From UKL13-2 sp040006575 (GTDB lineage Bacteria > Pseudomonadota > Gammaproteobacteria > Burkholderiales > Usitatibacteraceae): a DNA stretch of 48,609 nt. The stretch spans positions 1 through 48,609 of the forward strand of contig JBDTWS010000006.1 of the NCBI GenBank assembly GCA_040006575.1, written 5' to 3'. Shown in pieces: positions 31,124 through 40,800 of the stretch. A model generated the notes under the pieces. It was not told the DNA's origin, searched no databases, and saw only the letters and a list, made by a program, of their open reading frames with translations. Numbering within the stretch: the stretch's first letter is position 1; each line of letters opens with the position of its first letter. Both the position numbers and the translations under genes were made by a program.

Positions 31124-33193
31124 ATGAGCGACAAATCGCTTGAGACCACAACGTTGCCGGGGGCCAGCACGTCCGCGCAAAACGAAACGTCGCTGCATCC
31201 GCTGACTGGCGCAGTATTCTGGATCGCGATCGCGTTTTCGACATTCCAGATTGTGACGGCGGCATTCAGCCCGCTGTCGAGCACCGTCGTGCGCGCGGTG
31301 CACGTCGGCTTCCTCCTGCTCATGACCTATGCGCTTTATCCGCGTTTTACGCCTAACGGCAAACCATTCGTGAAGCTGTCGTGGGCAATCGCGCTGTTCG
31401 CTTTTGCACTCTCTTTTTACCACTGGATTTTTGAAGCCGAGCTGATCCAGCGCTCCGGCGATCTGACGCGCGCCGACATGTTCGTGGGGATCGCCACCGT
31501 GGTACTGGTGTTCGAAGCCGCACGCCGCATCATGGGTGCCGCGTTGCCGTTCATCTGCCTGTGTTTTTTGCTTTACGCGTTATTCGGTAACTACCTTCCA
31601 GGTGTGCTTGGCCATCGAGGCTACGGTTTCGACCAGGTCGTCAACCAGTTGGGCTTCGGCACCGAGGGCATCTACGGTACGCCGACCTATGTCTCATCCA
31701 CCTATATTTTCCTGTTCATCCTGTTTGGTGCTTTCCTCGAACAGGCGGGAATGATCCGGCTGTTCACCGACTTCGCACTGGGAACGGTGGGACACACCAA
31801 AGGGGGACCGGCCAAGGTTGCCGTGATTTCGTCGGGACTGATGGGCACCATCAATGGCTCTGGTGTGGCGAATGTCGTCACCACCGGACAGTTCACGATT
31901 CCCCTGATGAAAAAATTCGGCTACCGGCCGGCGTTCGCCGGTGGTGTGGAAGCCACCGCCAGCATGGGCGGGCAGATCATGCCGCCGGTGATGGGCGCGG
32001 TGGCCTTCATCATGGCCGAAACGATCAATGTGCCGTACGTAGAAATCTGCAAGGCCGCGACCATTCCGGCCATTCTGTACTTCGCCACGGCATTCTGGAT
32101 GGTGCATCTCGAAGCAGGGCGTGCCGGCCTGGTGGGCTTGCCAAAAGAAGAGTGTCCGAATCCATGGACGGCGATCAAGGCGCAGTGGTATTTGCTGCTG
32201 CCGCTGATCGGGCTGGTGTACCTGCTGTTCGCCGGTTACACACCGTTGTTTTCCGGCATGGTCGGGCTCGCGCTGACTTGCGTGTTGATCTTCGGCGCCA
32301 ACGTGGCGCGCGCGATGAAGGCCACCGCCATCCGCCTGCTGTTCTGGGTGGCACTCGGTCTCGCCTGCAGCGCTTTCTTCAAATTCGGCATCGGCGCGGT
32401 CATGGCCGTGATCGCATTGCTGATCCTGGTGAACTTCAAACTCAAGGGTGGTGATGCGACGCTCAAAATGGCCCTGAATGCATTGGCGGACGGCGCCAGG
32501 CATGCGCTGCCGGTGGGTGTCGCCTGCGCACTGGTGGGCGTGATCATCGGTGTCATTACGCTGACCGGCATCGCGACCACTTTCGCCGGTTTTGTCATCG
32601 ACCTCGGCAAACAGAGCCTGTTTCTCTCGCTGTTCCTGACCATGCTGGTCTGCCTGATTCTCGGCATGGGCATCCCGACCATTCCCAACTACATCATCAC
32701 CAGTTCGATCGCCGCACCCGCATTGCTGCAACTGGGCGTGCCGCTGATTGTGTCGCACATGTTCGTGTTTTATTTCGGCATCATGGCGGACCTGACGCCA
32801 CCGGTGGCGCTCGCTGCATTTGCGGCGGCGCCGATTGCGAAAGAATCGGCGATGAAGATCGGCATGCAGGCCATGCGGATTGCCATTGCGGGCTTCGTGG
32901 TGCCGTACATGGCGGTGTATGCGCCGGCGCTGATGTTGCAGGGCGGTGACTGGACCGATACGGCATATGTGGTGTTCAAGGCCTTGGTCGCTATCGGACT
33001 ATGGGGCGCCGCCGCCATCGGCTACTGGCTGGTCCCGCTCACCTGGTTCGAGCGTGCATTGGCGATGGTGGCGGCCTTCATGCTGGTGGTGGCGCTTCCC
33101 GTCACCGACGAAATCGGCTTTGCGCTGACGGCGGCATTCGTCATTTTCCACGTGGTCAAATCGCGCAAGGCCGGCAGGGTGCCGGCAGCCTGA
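31124..33193 (+). CDS. TRAP transporter permease, fused small and large subunits (TAXI type)
   Basis: The 689-residue membrane protein has DctQ-like helices at the N-terminus fused to a DctM-like transport domain. Family motifs include GNYLPGVLGHRGYGFDQVV, SGLMGTINGSGVANVVTTG, GYRPAFAGGVEATASMGGQ followed by IMPPVMGAVAFIMAE, and LGMGIPTIPNYII. It uses an ion gradient to import the substrate handed over by the TAXI protein. ATG 31124 is preceded by GGGAGGAG. An upstream extension of the frame has no homology. The stop overlaps the start of the DUF1850 gene by one base. Confidence 0.95.
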   Translation: MSDKSLETTTLPGASTSAQNETSLHPLTGAVFWIAIAFSTFQIVTAAFSPLSSTVVRAVHVGFLLLMTYALYPRFTPNGKPFVKLSWAIALFAFALSFYHWIFEAELIQRSGDLTRADMFVGIATVVLVFEAARRIMGAALPFICLCFLLYALFGNYLPGVLGHRGYGFDQVVNQLGFGTEGIYGTPTYVSSTYIFLFILFGAFLEQAGMIRLFTDFALGTVGHTKGGPAKVAVISSGLMGTINGSGVANVVTTGQFTIPLMKKFGYRPAFAGGVEATASMGGQIMPPVMGAVAFIMAETINVPYVEICKAATIPAILYFATAFWMVHLEAGRAGLVGLPKEECPNPWTAIKAQWYLLLPLIGLVYLLFAGYTPLFSGMVGLALTCVLIFGANVARAMKATAIRLLFWVALGLACSAFFKFGIGAVMAVIALLILVNFKLKGGDATLKMALNALADGARHALPVGVACALVGVIIGVITLTGIATTFAGFVIDLGKQSLFLSLFLTMLVCLILGMGIPTIPNYIITSSIAAPALLQLGVPLIVSHMFVFYFGIMADLTPPVALAAFAAAPIAKESAMKIGMQAMRIAIAGFVVPYMAVYAPALMLQGGDWTDTAYVVFKALVAIGLWGAAAIGYWLVPLTWFERALAMVAAFMLVVALPVTDEIGFALTAAFVIFHVVKSRKAGRVPAA

Positions 33194-33603
33194 TGTTGGC
33201 CGGGCTGTGCATTTTCACGGCCGGCGCGATGGTGAGGCTTCCAGACACCTCGTTCACGCTGGCCTGGACGCACTCGATCGAAAAGGTTCGCTGGGAAGAA
33301 GATTATCGCGTCGTGGGCGAATATATCGAGGCACCCCTCGCGCGCGTGAAAGGCTCCGGCGCCGGCATGGAGCCGCCCGATGGCGCGGTGCTGAAAAATG
33401 GCTGGTGGCAATACCGGCCGGTGATCACGCGGCATCGCGAATTGCGGCTGACCCGCTCGCCCTACGCCGCCGACTATGAAATCTGCATGCGTGGCGCCTG
33501 CCGTTCATTGAGTGACGTTGCGCCACAAACTGAAGGCGTCACCCGAATCGTGGCGTGTGCGTCCACCGCGTTACCCGCCGGATCGGGCGGAAAAAAGCAC
33601 TAG
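33193..33603 (+). CDS. DUF1850 family protein
   Basis: The 136-residue product has a hydrophobic start (MLAGLCIFTAG) and a DUF1850 core: FTLAWTHSIEKVRWEEDYRV, then GSGAGMEPPDGAVLKNGWW. DUF1850 genes are habitual neighbours of TAXI-TRAP permeases, and the one-base overlap with the permease gene supports joint expression. The function of the family is unknown; an accessory role in transport is inferred. Confidence 0.88.
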   Translation: MLAGLCIFTAGAMVRLPDTSFTLAWTHSIEKVRWEEDYRVVGEYIEAPLARVKGSGAGMEPPDGAVLKNGWWQYRPVITRHRELRLTRSPYAADYEICMRGACRSLSDVAPQTEGVTRIVACASTALPAGSGGKKH

Positions 33604-33611
33604 TCAGGGAT

Positions 33612-33679
33612 TAAACTCCAGCACCGGTGCGGATTTCGGGGCCATATTGCCCTGGGCGTCGCTCTGGTGCTGGAGTTTG
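33612..33679. repeat. Dispersed palindromic repeat, copy D
   Basis: AAACTCCAGCACCGGTGCGG at the left and CTGGTGCTGGAGTTT at the right are inverted repeats, making this the most symmetrical copy. It sits between the stops of two convergent genes and could act as a bidirectional terminator. Confidence 0.8.
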
Positions 33680-33698
33680 GTCTTGAGATTCTACATTC

Positions 33699-34673
33699 TC
33701 ACGGCAGTAGAACGGTCGAGCCGGTGGTCTTGCGCGCTTCCAGGTCGCGATGCGCCTGCGCCGCGTCCTTGAGCGCGTAGGTCTGGTTGATTTCCACCTT
33801 GACGATGCCGCGTCCCACCACGTCGAACAAATCCTGCGCGGTCGCGACCAGGTCTGCACGCGTGGCAACGTGCGTATCGAGTGTGGGACGTGTCACGTAC
33901 AGTGAGCCCTTCGCCGCCAGCATCGCGAGGTCGAACGGCTCCACCTTGCCCGAGGCATTGCCGAACAGCGCCATTACGCCGCGCGGACGCAGGCAGTCCA
34001 GCGATTTCAGGAATGTGTCCTTGCCGACGCCGTCGTAGACCACCGCGCATTTCTTGCCACCGGTAATTTCCGCCACGCGCGCCACGAAATCCTCGGTGGT
34101 GTAGTTGATGATGTGATCGCAGCCGTGGGCCTTGGCGAGCTTGCCTTTTTCCTCACTGCCGACGGTGCCGATGACAGTAGCACCCAGGTGTTTTGCCCAC
34201 TGGCACAAGATGAGACCAACGCCGCCGGCTGCCGCATGGAACAGGATGGTGTCGCCGGGCTTCACTTCATACGTGCGCCGCAACAGGTATTGCGCGGTCA
34301 TGCCCTTCAGCATGATCGAGGCCGCCTGCTGGTCAGTAACGCTGTCGGGAATTTTTACCAGACGGTCAGCGGGAGCAAGGCGTGCCTCGGTATACGCACC
34401 TATAGGCGCAGCGCCATACGCCACACGATCGCCAACCTTCAATTCAGTCACGCCCGAACCGACCGCCTCGACCACACCGGCTGCTTCACGGCCGAGGGCG
34501 CTTGGCAGCGGAATCTTGTACAGCCCCGTACGGTGATAGGTATCGATGAAATTCAGGCCCACCGCCGTGTGGCGCAAGCGGACTTCATTTTCACCCGGCG
34601 CGCCGACGTCGATCTCTTCCCATTTCATTACGTCGGGGCCGCCGTGCTCGTGAATACGGATTCCATGTGTCAT
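33699..34673 (-). CDS. qorA: NADPH:quinone oxidoreductase (zinc-independent MDR family)
   Basis: The 324-residue enzyme reduces quinones with NADPH. The medium-chain dehydrogenase pattern is clear: GLNFIDTYHRTGLY near 55, GREAAGVVEAVGSGV, the nucleotide-binding HAAAGGVGLILCQWAKHLGA near 150, and YDGVGKDTF. The structural-zinc cysteines of alcohol dehydrogenases are absent, as expected for this branch. It is the last gene of the minus-strand run from slt, 24 bases after cca. Confidence 0.92.
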   Translation of the reverse strand: MTHGIRIHEHGGPDVMKWEEIDVGAPGENEVRLRHTAVGLNFIDTYHRTGLYKIPLPSALGREAAGVVEAVGSGVTELKVGDRVAYGAAPIGAYTEARLAPADRLVKIPDSVTDQQAASIMLKGMTAQYLLRRTYEVKPGDTILFHAAAGGVGLILCQWAKHLGATVIGTVGSEEKGKLAKAHGCDHIINYTTEDFVARVAEITGGKKCAVVYDGVGKDTFLKSLDCLRPRGVMALFGNASGKVEPFDLAMLAAKGSLYVTRPTLDTHVATRADLVATAQDLFDVVGRGIVKVEINQTYALKDAAQAHRDLEARKTTGSTVLLP

Positions 34674-34697
34674 TTTGTGGTCCTCATGTCTTTGTCC

Positions 34698-35924
34698 TCA
34701 TGTTGTCTTGCCCTCGTTTATGAATGCCTGTAAATGTTCAAGCTTGGCGCGGTCGATGGCCGCCGCCACCGAGCCACCATTATTTTTTGCAATGTCTGCG
34801 AATGGGATCGCCTGGAGTTTCGACAGCGCAGCCCACAAATAGTCCTGCTGCGGATAGGGGTCTTTTTCAAATCCCAGCCGGCCGTAGTGATCGCATGCGC
34901 ACGCTGTGAGGAATTCCCTGAAGCGCTCCGGACGCCGCAATGCATCGGTGCCATCCATTACCGCGAGCATTCTTTCCGCGCCCAGCTGCATTGCATTGTG
35001 TACCTCGCCGTGCCAGCGTGCCGTGATGCGCGCCATGTCGCGGCAATCGGCGGGCACGCGCAGGCGCTCACAGACGGCATCGAGCAACTCAACGCTCTTT
35101 TTCTCGTGATCGGGATGGCGCGGCCAGTATTTTTCCGGTGTCACGCCCTTGCCCAGGTCATGGGTCAATGCCGCAAAGCGGATGGGCAGGTTGAAATTCT
35201 GCGCCGCCGCGTAGTCCAGCACCATCATCACGTGAATACCGGTATCGATTTCCGGATGCGATTTGGCTGATTGCGGCACACCGTAAAGGCGATCAACCTC
35301 GGGCAGGATGCGCGCCAGTGCGCCGCAAGAACGCAGGACATCGAACATTTTGGAAGGTGTCGCCTCCAGCATGCCGCGTGACAGTTCCTGCCACACGCGC
35401 TCCGGCACAAGGTGGTCGACTTCACCGGCGTCCACCATGCCGCGCATCAGTGCCAGCGTTTCATCGGCTACCTGGAAACCGCGATTGGCGAAACGTGCCG
35501 CAAAGCGCGCAATGCGCAGGATGCGCACCGGGTCTTCGGCGAACGCATCACCGACATGGCGCAGCACGCGATTTTCCAGGTCCGCCTGGCCACCATGCGG
35601 ATCGATCAGCGCGCCATCATCGTCCTGCGCGATGGCATTGATGGTGAGGTCACGGCGGCGCAGGTCTTCTTCCAGCGTCACGTCGGCTGAGGTGTGGAAT
35701 ACGAACCCTTTGTAGCCAGGCGCGGTCTTGCGCTCGGTGCGCGCCAACGCATGTTCCTCATGTGTCTCAGGATGCAGGAACACCGGGAAATCGGCGCCGA
35801 CCGGCCGGTAACCCGCAGCGACCATTTCCTCCGGCGTGGCGCCGACCACAACGTAATCGCGGTCCTGCACCGGCAGCCCGAGGAGTTCGTCGCGCACACT
35901 GCCGCCGACTGCGTAGCGCTTCAT
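34698..35924 (-). CDS. cca: CCA-adding tRNA nucleotidyltransferase with HD domain
   Basis: The 408-residue enzyme adds or repairs the 3' CCA end of tRNAs. The class II nucleotidyltransferase head has GGSVRDELLGLPVQDRDYVVVG, with the catalytic acidic pair in DRD. RRRDLTINAIA and RILRIARFAARF follow. The C-terminal HD phosphohydrolase domain (from about 225) shows HVMMVLDYA and RFAALTHDLGKG. This matches the multifunctional gammaproteobacterial/betaproteobacterial enzyme. It lies 6 bases from the GST gene in the same direction. Confidence 0.96.
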   Translation of the reverse strand: MKRYAVGGSVRDELLGLPVQDRDYVVVGATPEEMVAAGYRPVGADFPVFLHPETHEEHALARTERKTAPGYKGFVFHTSADVTLEEDLRRRDLTINAIAQDDDGALIDPHGGQADLENRVLRHVGDAFAEDPVRILRIARFAARFANRGFQVADETLALMRGMVDAGEVDHLVPERVWQELSRGMLEATPSKMFDVLRSCGALARILPEVDRLYGVPQSAKSHPEIDTGIHVMMVLDYAAAQNFNLPIRFAALTHDLGKGVTPEKYWPRHPDHEKKSVELLDAVCERLRVPADCRDMARITARWHGEVHNAMQLGAERMLAVMDGTDALRRPERFREFLTACACDHYGRLGFEKDPYPQQDYLWAALSKLQAIPFADIAKNNGGSVAAAIDRAKLEHLQAFINEGKTT

Positions 35925-35930
35925 GTCGCG

Positions 35931-36632
35931 TTACTTTGGTGCCGCGTAGGGTTCATCGTCCCCGACGAATTCGGTTTCGAGCATCGAGGCATCAACCCAT
36001 TGCCTGGTCGCGGCGGATTCGCTGATCGCCTTGCAATAGGCAAGCGTGTCGGCGGCAAGCGGCGGATGGTAGGTGTTGAAGCGCATCACCACGGGCGCGA
36101 ACATCGCGTCGGCTGCGGAAAATTCACCGAAGAGAAATGCACCATTTGCGCCAAACTCTTGTCGCGCCTCACGCCAGATCGTTTCAATCCGCGCGACGTC
36201 GTTTGCGACTTCGGGCGTATAGCCTTTGCCGGCATGCTGGCCGCGTATGTTCATCGGCATCTCGCTTCGCAGCGCGCGAAAACCGGAATGCATTTCAGCG
36301 CACATCGAACGTGCGCGCGCACGCGCCTTTTTGTCGGCGGGCCAGATCGCCTTGGCGGGAAAAGTTTCAGCGATGTACTCGGTGATGGACAAGGTGTCCC
36401 AGATGCAGATCGAAGCGGGTTCACCCGGCTGGCCGTCCCACAACACCGGCACCAGCTTCGAGGGCGAGTACGTGCTGATTTTTGCATCCCATTCCGTACT
36501 GTGAAATTTCAGCATCACTTCGCTGAATGGAATGCCGAACTGCGACAGCAATACCCATGGTCGCATCGACCACGAAGAGTAATTGCGGTTGGCGATGACG
36601 AGCGTGAGGTTTGGGGCGTTGGTGTCGGACAT
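35931..36632 (-). CDS. Glutathione S-transferase family protein
   Basis: The 233-residue product has an N-terminal thioredoxin-like domain starting NLTLVIANRNYSSWSMRPWVLL. A typical glutathione site follows with SKLVPVLWDG and WDTLSITEYIAETFP. The helical C-terminal domain has FSAADAMFAPVVMRF. The NYSSWS segment supplies the probable catalytic Ser. The substrate is unknown. It belongs to the minus-strand run between the NDUFA9-like gene and cca, a neighbourhood I associate with Burkholderiales. Confidence 0.92.
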   Translation of the reverse strand: MSDTNAPNLTLVIANRNYSSWSMRPWVLLSQFGIPFSEVMLKFHSTEWDAKISTYSPSKLVPVLWDGQPGEPASICIWDTLSITEYIAETFPAKAIWPADKKARARARSMCAEMHSGFRALRSEMPMNIRGQHAGKGYTPEVANDVARIETIWREARQEFGANGAFLFGEFSAADAMFAPVVMRFNTYHPPLAADTLAYCKAISESAATRQWVDASMLETEFVGDDEPYAAPK

Positions 36633-36646
36633 GTTTTTCCTGGTAA

Positions 36647-37651
36647 CTACTTGATGCGGCCGGCACGATGACGGAAGTGGTCATAGCGTGAGCGGCCATT
36701 GTTATTGTCGTGATTCTTGTCTGCGGCGTGGTTCACCTCAAAAGTGCGCAGCCACGTCGGCACCACGCTTTCCATGGCCTGCGGCGTGCCGAAAATGGCG
36801 GGGTAGGGATGGTCGGAAATATTCGGCAGGCTCATCGAGCGCACGTTGTCGCGAGTGATCAGTTTCCCCGGCAGCAATTCAAATGCACCCGCCTGCATCA
36901 TCGACAGCCATTTTCCCAGGCCGATGATGGGACGCGAATGTCCGGTGCACTGCATTACAAACTTCACCAGTTCGCGAAGCGTGTAAACGCGCGGGCCGAC
37001 CAGGGTGTATGCCTGTCCGGAGGGCGTATCCAGCGGCAGCGAGTCGACGATTGCGCCGGCGACATCCTCAACCCAGACGGGCTGGAATTTTGCGTTGGGA
37101 GAACCGAGCATGATCAGCGGAAATATTTTCACGAGATCCGCGAACAGGTTCTGGAAACGGTCGCGCTCGCCGAAAATGACCGAGGGACGGAAAAACGAGA
37201 CGTTGAATTTGGCATGGTGTTTCGCAATCTCCATCACCGCCGCTTCGCCGCGATCCTTCGACTGCAGGTACTCGCTGGGACCGGTGATGCTGGCGTTCAG
37301 TGCGCTCAACTGCAGCAGGCGAGGCGTGCCGGTATCCACGCATGCCTGCGCGATGCGCTTTGGCAGCTCGACGTGGATGCGCTCGAAATTGCCGCGCCCG
37401 TTGCTGTCGCGCTTTCCATCGTGAAGCACGCCGACAAGATTGATCACCGCGTCATGGCCACAGACCAGTTGTTCCAGGCGTTCGTTGTCGAGGATATCCG
37501 CTTCAATCACTTCGACTGTCGGCAACACGGTCAAATGCCGCGCACGCAGGAACACACGCGTGGGAACGGTAACGTTGATGCCGCGATCAACCAGCTGTTC
37601 AGCGACCGACGTGCCGACAAATCCACTGCCACCGAGAAGCAAGACTTTCAT
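36647..37651 (-). CDS. Complex I NDUFA9-like NAD(P)-binding protein (atypical SDR)
   Basis: The 334-residue product begins with a Rossmann motif MKVLLLGGSGFVGTSVAEQL and contains VINLVGVLHDG, LQLSALNA, SKDRGEAAV and RPSVIFGERDRFQNLF. These fit the atypical short-chain dehydrogenases related to the NDUFA9 accessory subunit of complex I. The classical YxxxK active site is replaced by SKDRGE-type sequence, so it may bind a nucleotide without being a dehydrogenase. It is 6 bases from the slt stop codon. Confidence 0.88.
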   Translation of the reverse strand: MKVLLLGGSGFVGTSVAEQLVDRGINVTVPTRVFLRARHLTVLPTVEVIEADILDNERLEQLVCGHDAVINLVGVLHDGKRDSNGRGNFERIHVELPKRIAQACVDTGTPRLLQLSALNASITGPSEYLQSKDRGEAAVMEIAKHHAKFNVSFFRPSVIFGERDRFQNLFADLVKIFPLIMLGSPNAKFQPVWVEDVAGAIVDSLPLDTPSGQAYTLVGPRVYTLRELVKFVMQCTGHSRPIIGLGKWLSMMQAGAFELLPGKLITRDNVRSMSLPNISDHPYPAIFGTPQAMESVVPTWLRTFEVNHAADKNHDNNNGRSRYDHFRHRAGRIK

Positions 37652-37657
37652 ATTTTC

Positions 37658-39865
37658 CTATTCATTGGCCGGTGCCGCAACGGCAGGACTGGCCGGCGCC
37701 ATCGCGCTGACGAGGCTGCTGATGCCACGCTGGTTATCGAGTTTGCCGGGCACGGTGCCGATCATTTTCTTGAAGCTGGCATGACTCTGCGCGACACCGG
37801 CCTGGTTGGAATAAAACCAGGCATTGGTCATGACTTTTTTCACGTAGTCGCGCGTTTCGCTAAACGGAATGGATTCTGCATAGACCGCGCCTTCCAGCGC
37901 CTGGTTCGCGCGCCAGCGGCGGGCGCGCCCCGGACCGGCGTTGTACGCGGCGGTTGCCAATATCGGGTGGCCAAGATCGTCCAGCACATGCTTCAGGTAG
38001 AACGAACCCAATGCGAGGTTGACGGGTACATCGGCCACGCGTTGCGGCGAGTATCCGGACATCCCGACCTGCTTTGCCGCCCACTTCGCCGTGGCTGGCA
38101 TCAGCTGCATCAGGCCGGCGGCGCCCACCCGCGATTTGGCATCGGCCATGAAGCGGCTTTCCTGCCGTATCAATCCATAGACCCACGATTCATCCAGTCC
38201 CTGCGCCTTGGCTTGCACCTGCAAGTCGGCGCGATAGGGCATCGGGAAGCGCTGCGAAAAATCGTGCAGCATGATGGTGCGGTCCGCCGTGCCGATGGCG
38301 CGATCCGGTACGCCGGCCATCCGCGCCGCTTCGGCGGCGGCCAGCAATTCCTGGTCATTCATGTTGCGGATCGCGAACAGCCATTCGCGCACGCCTTCGG
38401 TTTTCATGTCGAACTGGTAGAGAAGCAAAGCGCGCGCAACGGCCGGCCGCTGCCGGATGGCGGCGAGATCAACTGCCGACGGCCGCCAGCCCTTCCAGTT
38501 CGGTGTCGGCAGCTGGCCCAGCTCTTCCGCTGCCAGCAGCCCGTAGAAATTATTTTCACGCGCCAGCACTTCACGTAATTTTGCGGCGCCGATGTCATTG
38601 CCGCTCGCCGCTTCCGCGCGGGCCAGCCAGTAGCGCCACGCGGGATCGCGCTTTTCGAGCGGCGACATCGCATCCACCGCAAGCCGCAACGCGGCCCAGT
38701 CGCCTGCGCGCAACGCTGCGCGCGCGCGCCACGTGGCCTGGGCGTCATTCAATACCGCGACATTCGCGTCCTCATACCAGCCCAGCGCTGCAGGATCGTG
38801 TTGCATCGCTCCATACATCGCTACCTGGGCAAAGGCGTGCGCGCGGTCAGCCACAGGCAGGTCCTTGCCCTTTTGTTCAATCAATCCCGCTGCCTTGCCG
38901 GCGTCGGAACGCGCGATTCGGTTGATGGCGAACAGGAACAACTCGATCGACGCACGCGACCGCGAATTCAATTTTTCCTTTTCAAGATATGCAGACGGGT
39001 TGAGCCCCACCGAAGCCGTCGTGCGCTCAAACGTTGCAGGCAGTTTGTCGATGAGCGCGGCACTTTTGCGCGCATCCGCGAGCTGGTTGTCTTCCAGCAA
39101 TTTGCGCACACGCGGCCAGGCATTTTCGGTGGTTACCATTTGTGCGGCGCGAAGCTGCTCGAAAACGTCATAACAGTTGTCCGATGCCGTGCGTCCACCG
39201 CTGGTCCAGAATGCTTTCGCCTCGGTCAGCGCGCTGCGATCGTCCTGCGCGATGCGATAGCGCCAGTGATGGCAAGTCAGGTCGGCGTCGTCGATATTGA
39301 GCCGCTGGAACTCGGGCAGGAACAGGTCCCAGCGATCCATCTTGCCGAGCGCGCGCAGCCACTCCTTGCGCAGCGTTTCGGCCAGGACGCCATCGGCATT
39401 GGTATCGAAGAACGCCTTGAAATCGCTCGCGTTGCCGGCGGCGAAGGTGTTGCCCTGTCCCAGGTTGGTCAGCAGCCACCAGTAGTCGACATAACTTGCC
39501 AGCGGATAATCGCGCAGGTTGCCGCGAAATGCGTTTCTCGCGGAAGCCAGGGCTTTCAGGTCGCGTTTTTCAAACGCATTGCGTGCCGCCGCAAATTCGC
39601 GGTTGCCAATCTCTGTTACGCCGGTGATGGGTGCGGCGATTTCGGTGGCAGGCGTTGTCGCCGTTGAAACATTCGCCGAAGTTGATGCAAGACAATACTT
39701 GCCCAGCATCAATGAAAGCGCGAGTGCTGCGGCGTAAAAAAGGCGCACGAAGTGAACAGAGCCGGCCGTTGACCGGCAGGCAACCCGATTCGAAGCCCGG
39801 CTAAAAAGACCGGACCAAGGGAAAACCACTAAGCGGAGTTGAGACGAGTGACGATGAGTGCGCAT
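37658..39865 (-). CDS. slt: Soluble lytic murein transglycosylase (Slt70-like)
   Basis: The product of up to 735 residues is a periplasmic lytic transglycosylase that cleaves peptidoglycan to 1,6-anhydro muropeptides. A hydrophobic export signal lies near residues 40-60. The long helical doughnut domain runs to about 570. The catalytic domain shows ESRFMADAKSRVGAAGLMQLMPATAKW, with the catalytic Glu in RQESRF, then NLALGSFYLKHVLDDLGHPILATAAYNAGPGRARRWR. The first ~38 residues before the signal look too long, so the true start may be further in; ATG 39865 is given because it is the frame's first. It heads the minus-strand run. Confidence 0.93.
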   Translation of the reverse strand: MRTHRHSSQLRLVVFPWSGLFSRASNRVACRSTAGSVHFVRLFYAAALALSLMLGKYCLASTSANVSTATTPATEIAAPITGVTEIGNREFAAARNAFEKRDLKALASARNAFRGNLRDYPLASYVDYWWLLTNLGQGNTFAAGNASDFKAFFDTNADGVLAETLRKEWLRALGKMDRWDLFLPEFQRLNIDDADLTCHHWRYRIAQDDRSALTEAKAFWTSGGRTASDNCYDVFEQLRAAQMVTTENAWPRVRKLLEDNQLADARKSAALIDKLPATFERTTASVGLNPSAYLEKEKLNSRSRASIELFLFAINRIARSDAGKAAGLIEQKGKDLPVADRAHAFAQVAMYGAMQHDPAALGWYEDANVAVLNDAQATWRARAALRAGDWAALRLAVDAMSPLEKRDPAWRYWLARAEAASGNDIGAAKLREVLARENNFYGLLAAEELGQLPTPNWKGWRPSAVDLAAIRQRPAVARALLLYQFDMKTEGVREWLFAIRNMNDQELLAAAEAARMAGVPDRAIGTADRTIMLHDFSQRFPMPYRADLQVQAKAQGLDESWVYGLIRQESRFMADAKSRVGAAGLMQLMPATAKWAAKQVGMSGYSPQRVADVPVNLALGSFYLKHVLDDLGHPILATAAYNAGPGRARRWRANQALEGAVYAESIPFSETRDYVKKVMTNAWFYSNQAGVAQSHASFKKMIGTVPGKLDNQRGISSLVSAMAPASPAVAAPANE

Positions 39866-39964
39866 GGAACTTCAATGATTATCACCCTGTGGTGGATGAC
39901 TTATTCTATAGTCTCGATAGTGCCCATGCTCGCACATATTCCCCAATCCCAACGGTAAAAGACC

Positions 39965-40666
39965 ATGACTCCCGACGATCCCCTTTTCTGGACCGCGCTA
40001 CTCAAGATTATCGGCGTCAACATCATCCTTTCCGGCGACAACGCAGTGGTGATTGCACTGGCTGCACGCAGCCTTCCTCCCAAGCAGCAAAAACAGGCGG
40101 TGATCTGGGGTAGTGGCGCCGCCATTGTGATGCGGATCGTCCTCACGCTGTTCGCCGTCGCACTGCTGGCGCTGCCCTGGCTCAAGCTGGTGGGTTCTGC
40201 GCTCCTGCTGTGGATCGGCGTCAAGTTACTTACCGACGAAGATGATGGCGAAGAGGGTATCAAGAGTCACGAATCGATGGGCGCCGCCATCAGGACCATC
40301 CTGATCGCCGACCTCGTAATGAGCGTCGACAATGTCATCGCGGTCGCGGCAGCGGCCAAGGACAACACACTGCTGCTCATGCTCGGCCTTGGCATCAGCA
40401 TTCCGCTGATAATTTATGCCAGCACGCTGCTGATCAAGGTGATGGAGCGCTACCCCATTGTCATTACCATCGGCGCGGCGCTGATCGGCTGGGTGGCGGG
40501 CGAGATGGCATGGGACGAGGCGGTACTGCAGCCCTTCACCTCGCAATATCCGCATGCCATGGGTTATGTGGCTGCGGCGGTCGGCGCGATATTCGTGGTC
40601 GGCGTTGGGAAGATGCTGGCCGGGCGTGAGCGCGAAGCCCCGGCCGGTGAAACGCCCCAGTCCTGA
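39965..40666 (+). CDS. TerC family integral membrane protein (YjbE type)
   Basis: The 233-residue membrane protein has about seven helices and the TerC/YjbE motifs. These are NIILSGDNAVVIALAARSLP near 20 and ADLVMSVDNVIAVAAAAKDN near 115, the two Asp-Asn pairs expected to form a metal path. Family members export manganese or related metal ions or help load exported metalloenzymes. It is divergent from slt across a 99-base gap. No yybP-ykoY-type manganese riboswitch is seen there. Confidence 0.92.
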   Translation: MTPDDPLFWTALLKIIGVNIILSGDNAVVIALAARSLPPKQQKQAVIWGSGAAIVMRIVLTLFAVALLALPWLKLVGSALLLWIGVKLLTDEDDGEEGIKSHESMGAAIRTILIADLVMSVDNVIAVAAAAKDNTLLLMLGLGISIPLIIYASTLLIKVMERYPIVITIGAALIGWVAGEMAWDEAVLQPFTSQYPHAMGYVAAAVGAIFVVGVGKMLAGREREAPAGETPQS

Positions 40667-40800
40667 CGTACAGTGGTTGCGCGACAAAAAACTGAAGGAA
40701 TGGAAGCAGGGACAAGATAAAGCGAAATAAGCGGGACAAGAAAGTCAGCAGGGCAATCGTCAATTCCTGAATTTTTGAATAACTAGAACTCGGAGACATC

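Noticed and set aside
31694..32758. A 354-codon open frame on the - strand
   Set aside because: It is antisense to the TRAP permease gene, and its translation is mostly His/Gln/Asp/Arg with no motif.
36710..38578. A 622-codon open frame on the + strand
   Set aside because: It lies antisense to the NDUFA9-like gene and slt, both with clear family motifs. Its translation is rich in His/Arg/Gln without any domain, as expected of a shadow in high-GC DNA.
39866..39964. A manganese (yybP-ykoY) riboswitch before the TerC gene
   Set aside because: The gap is only 99 bases and shows none of the conserved loop sequence of that riboswitch.
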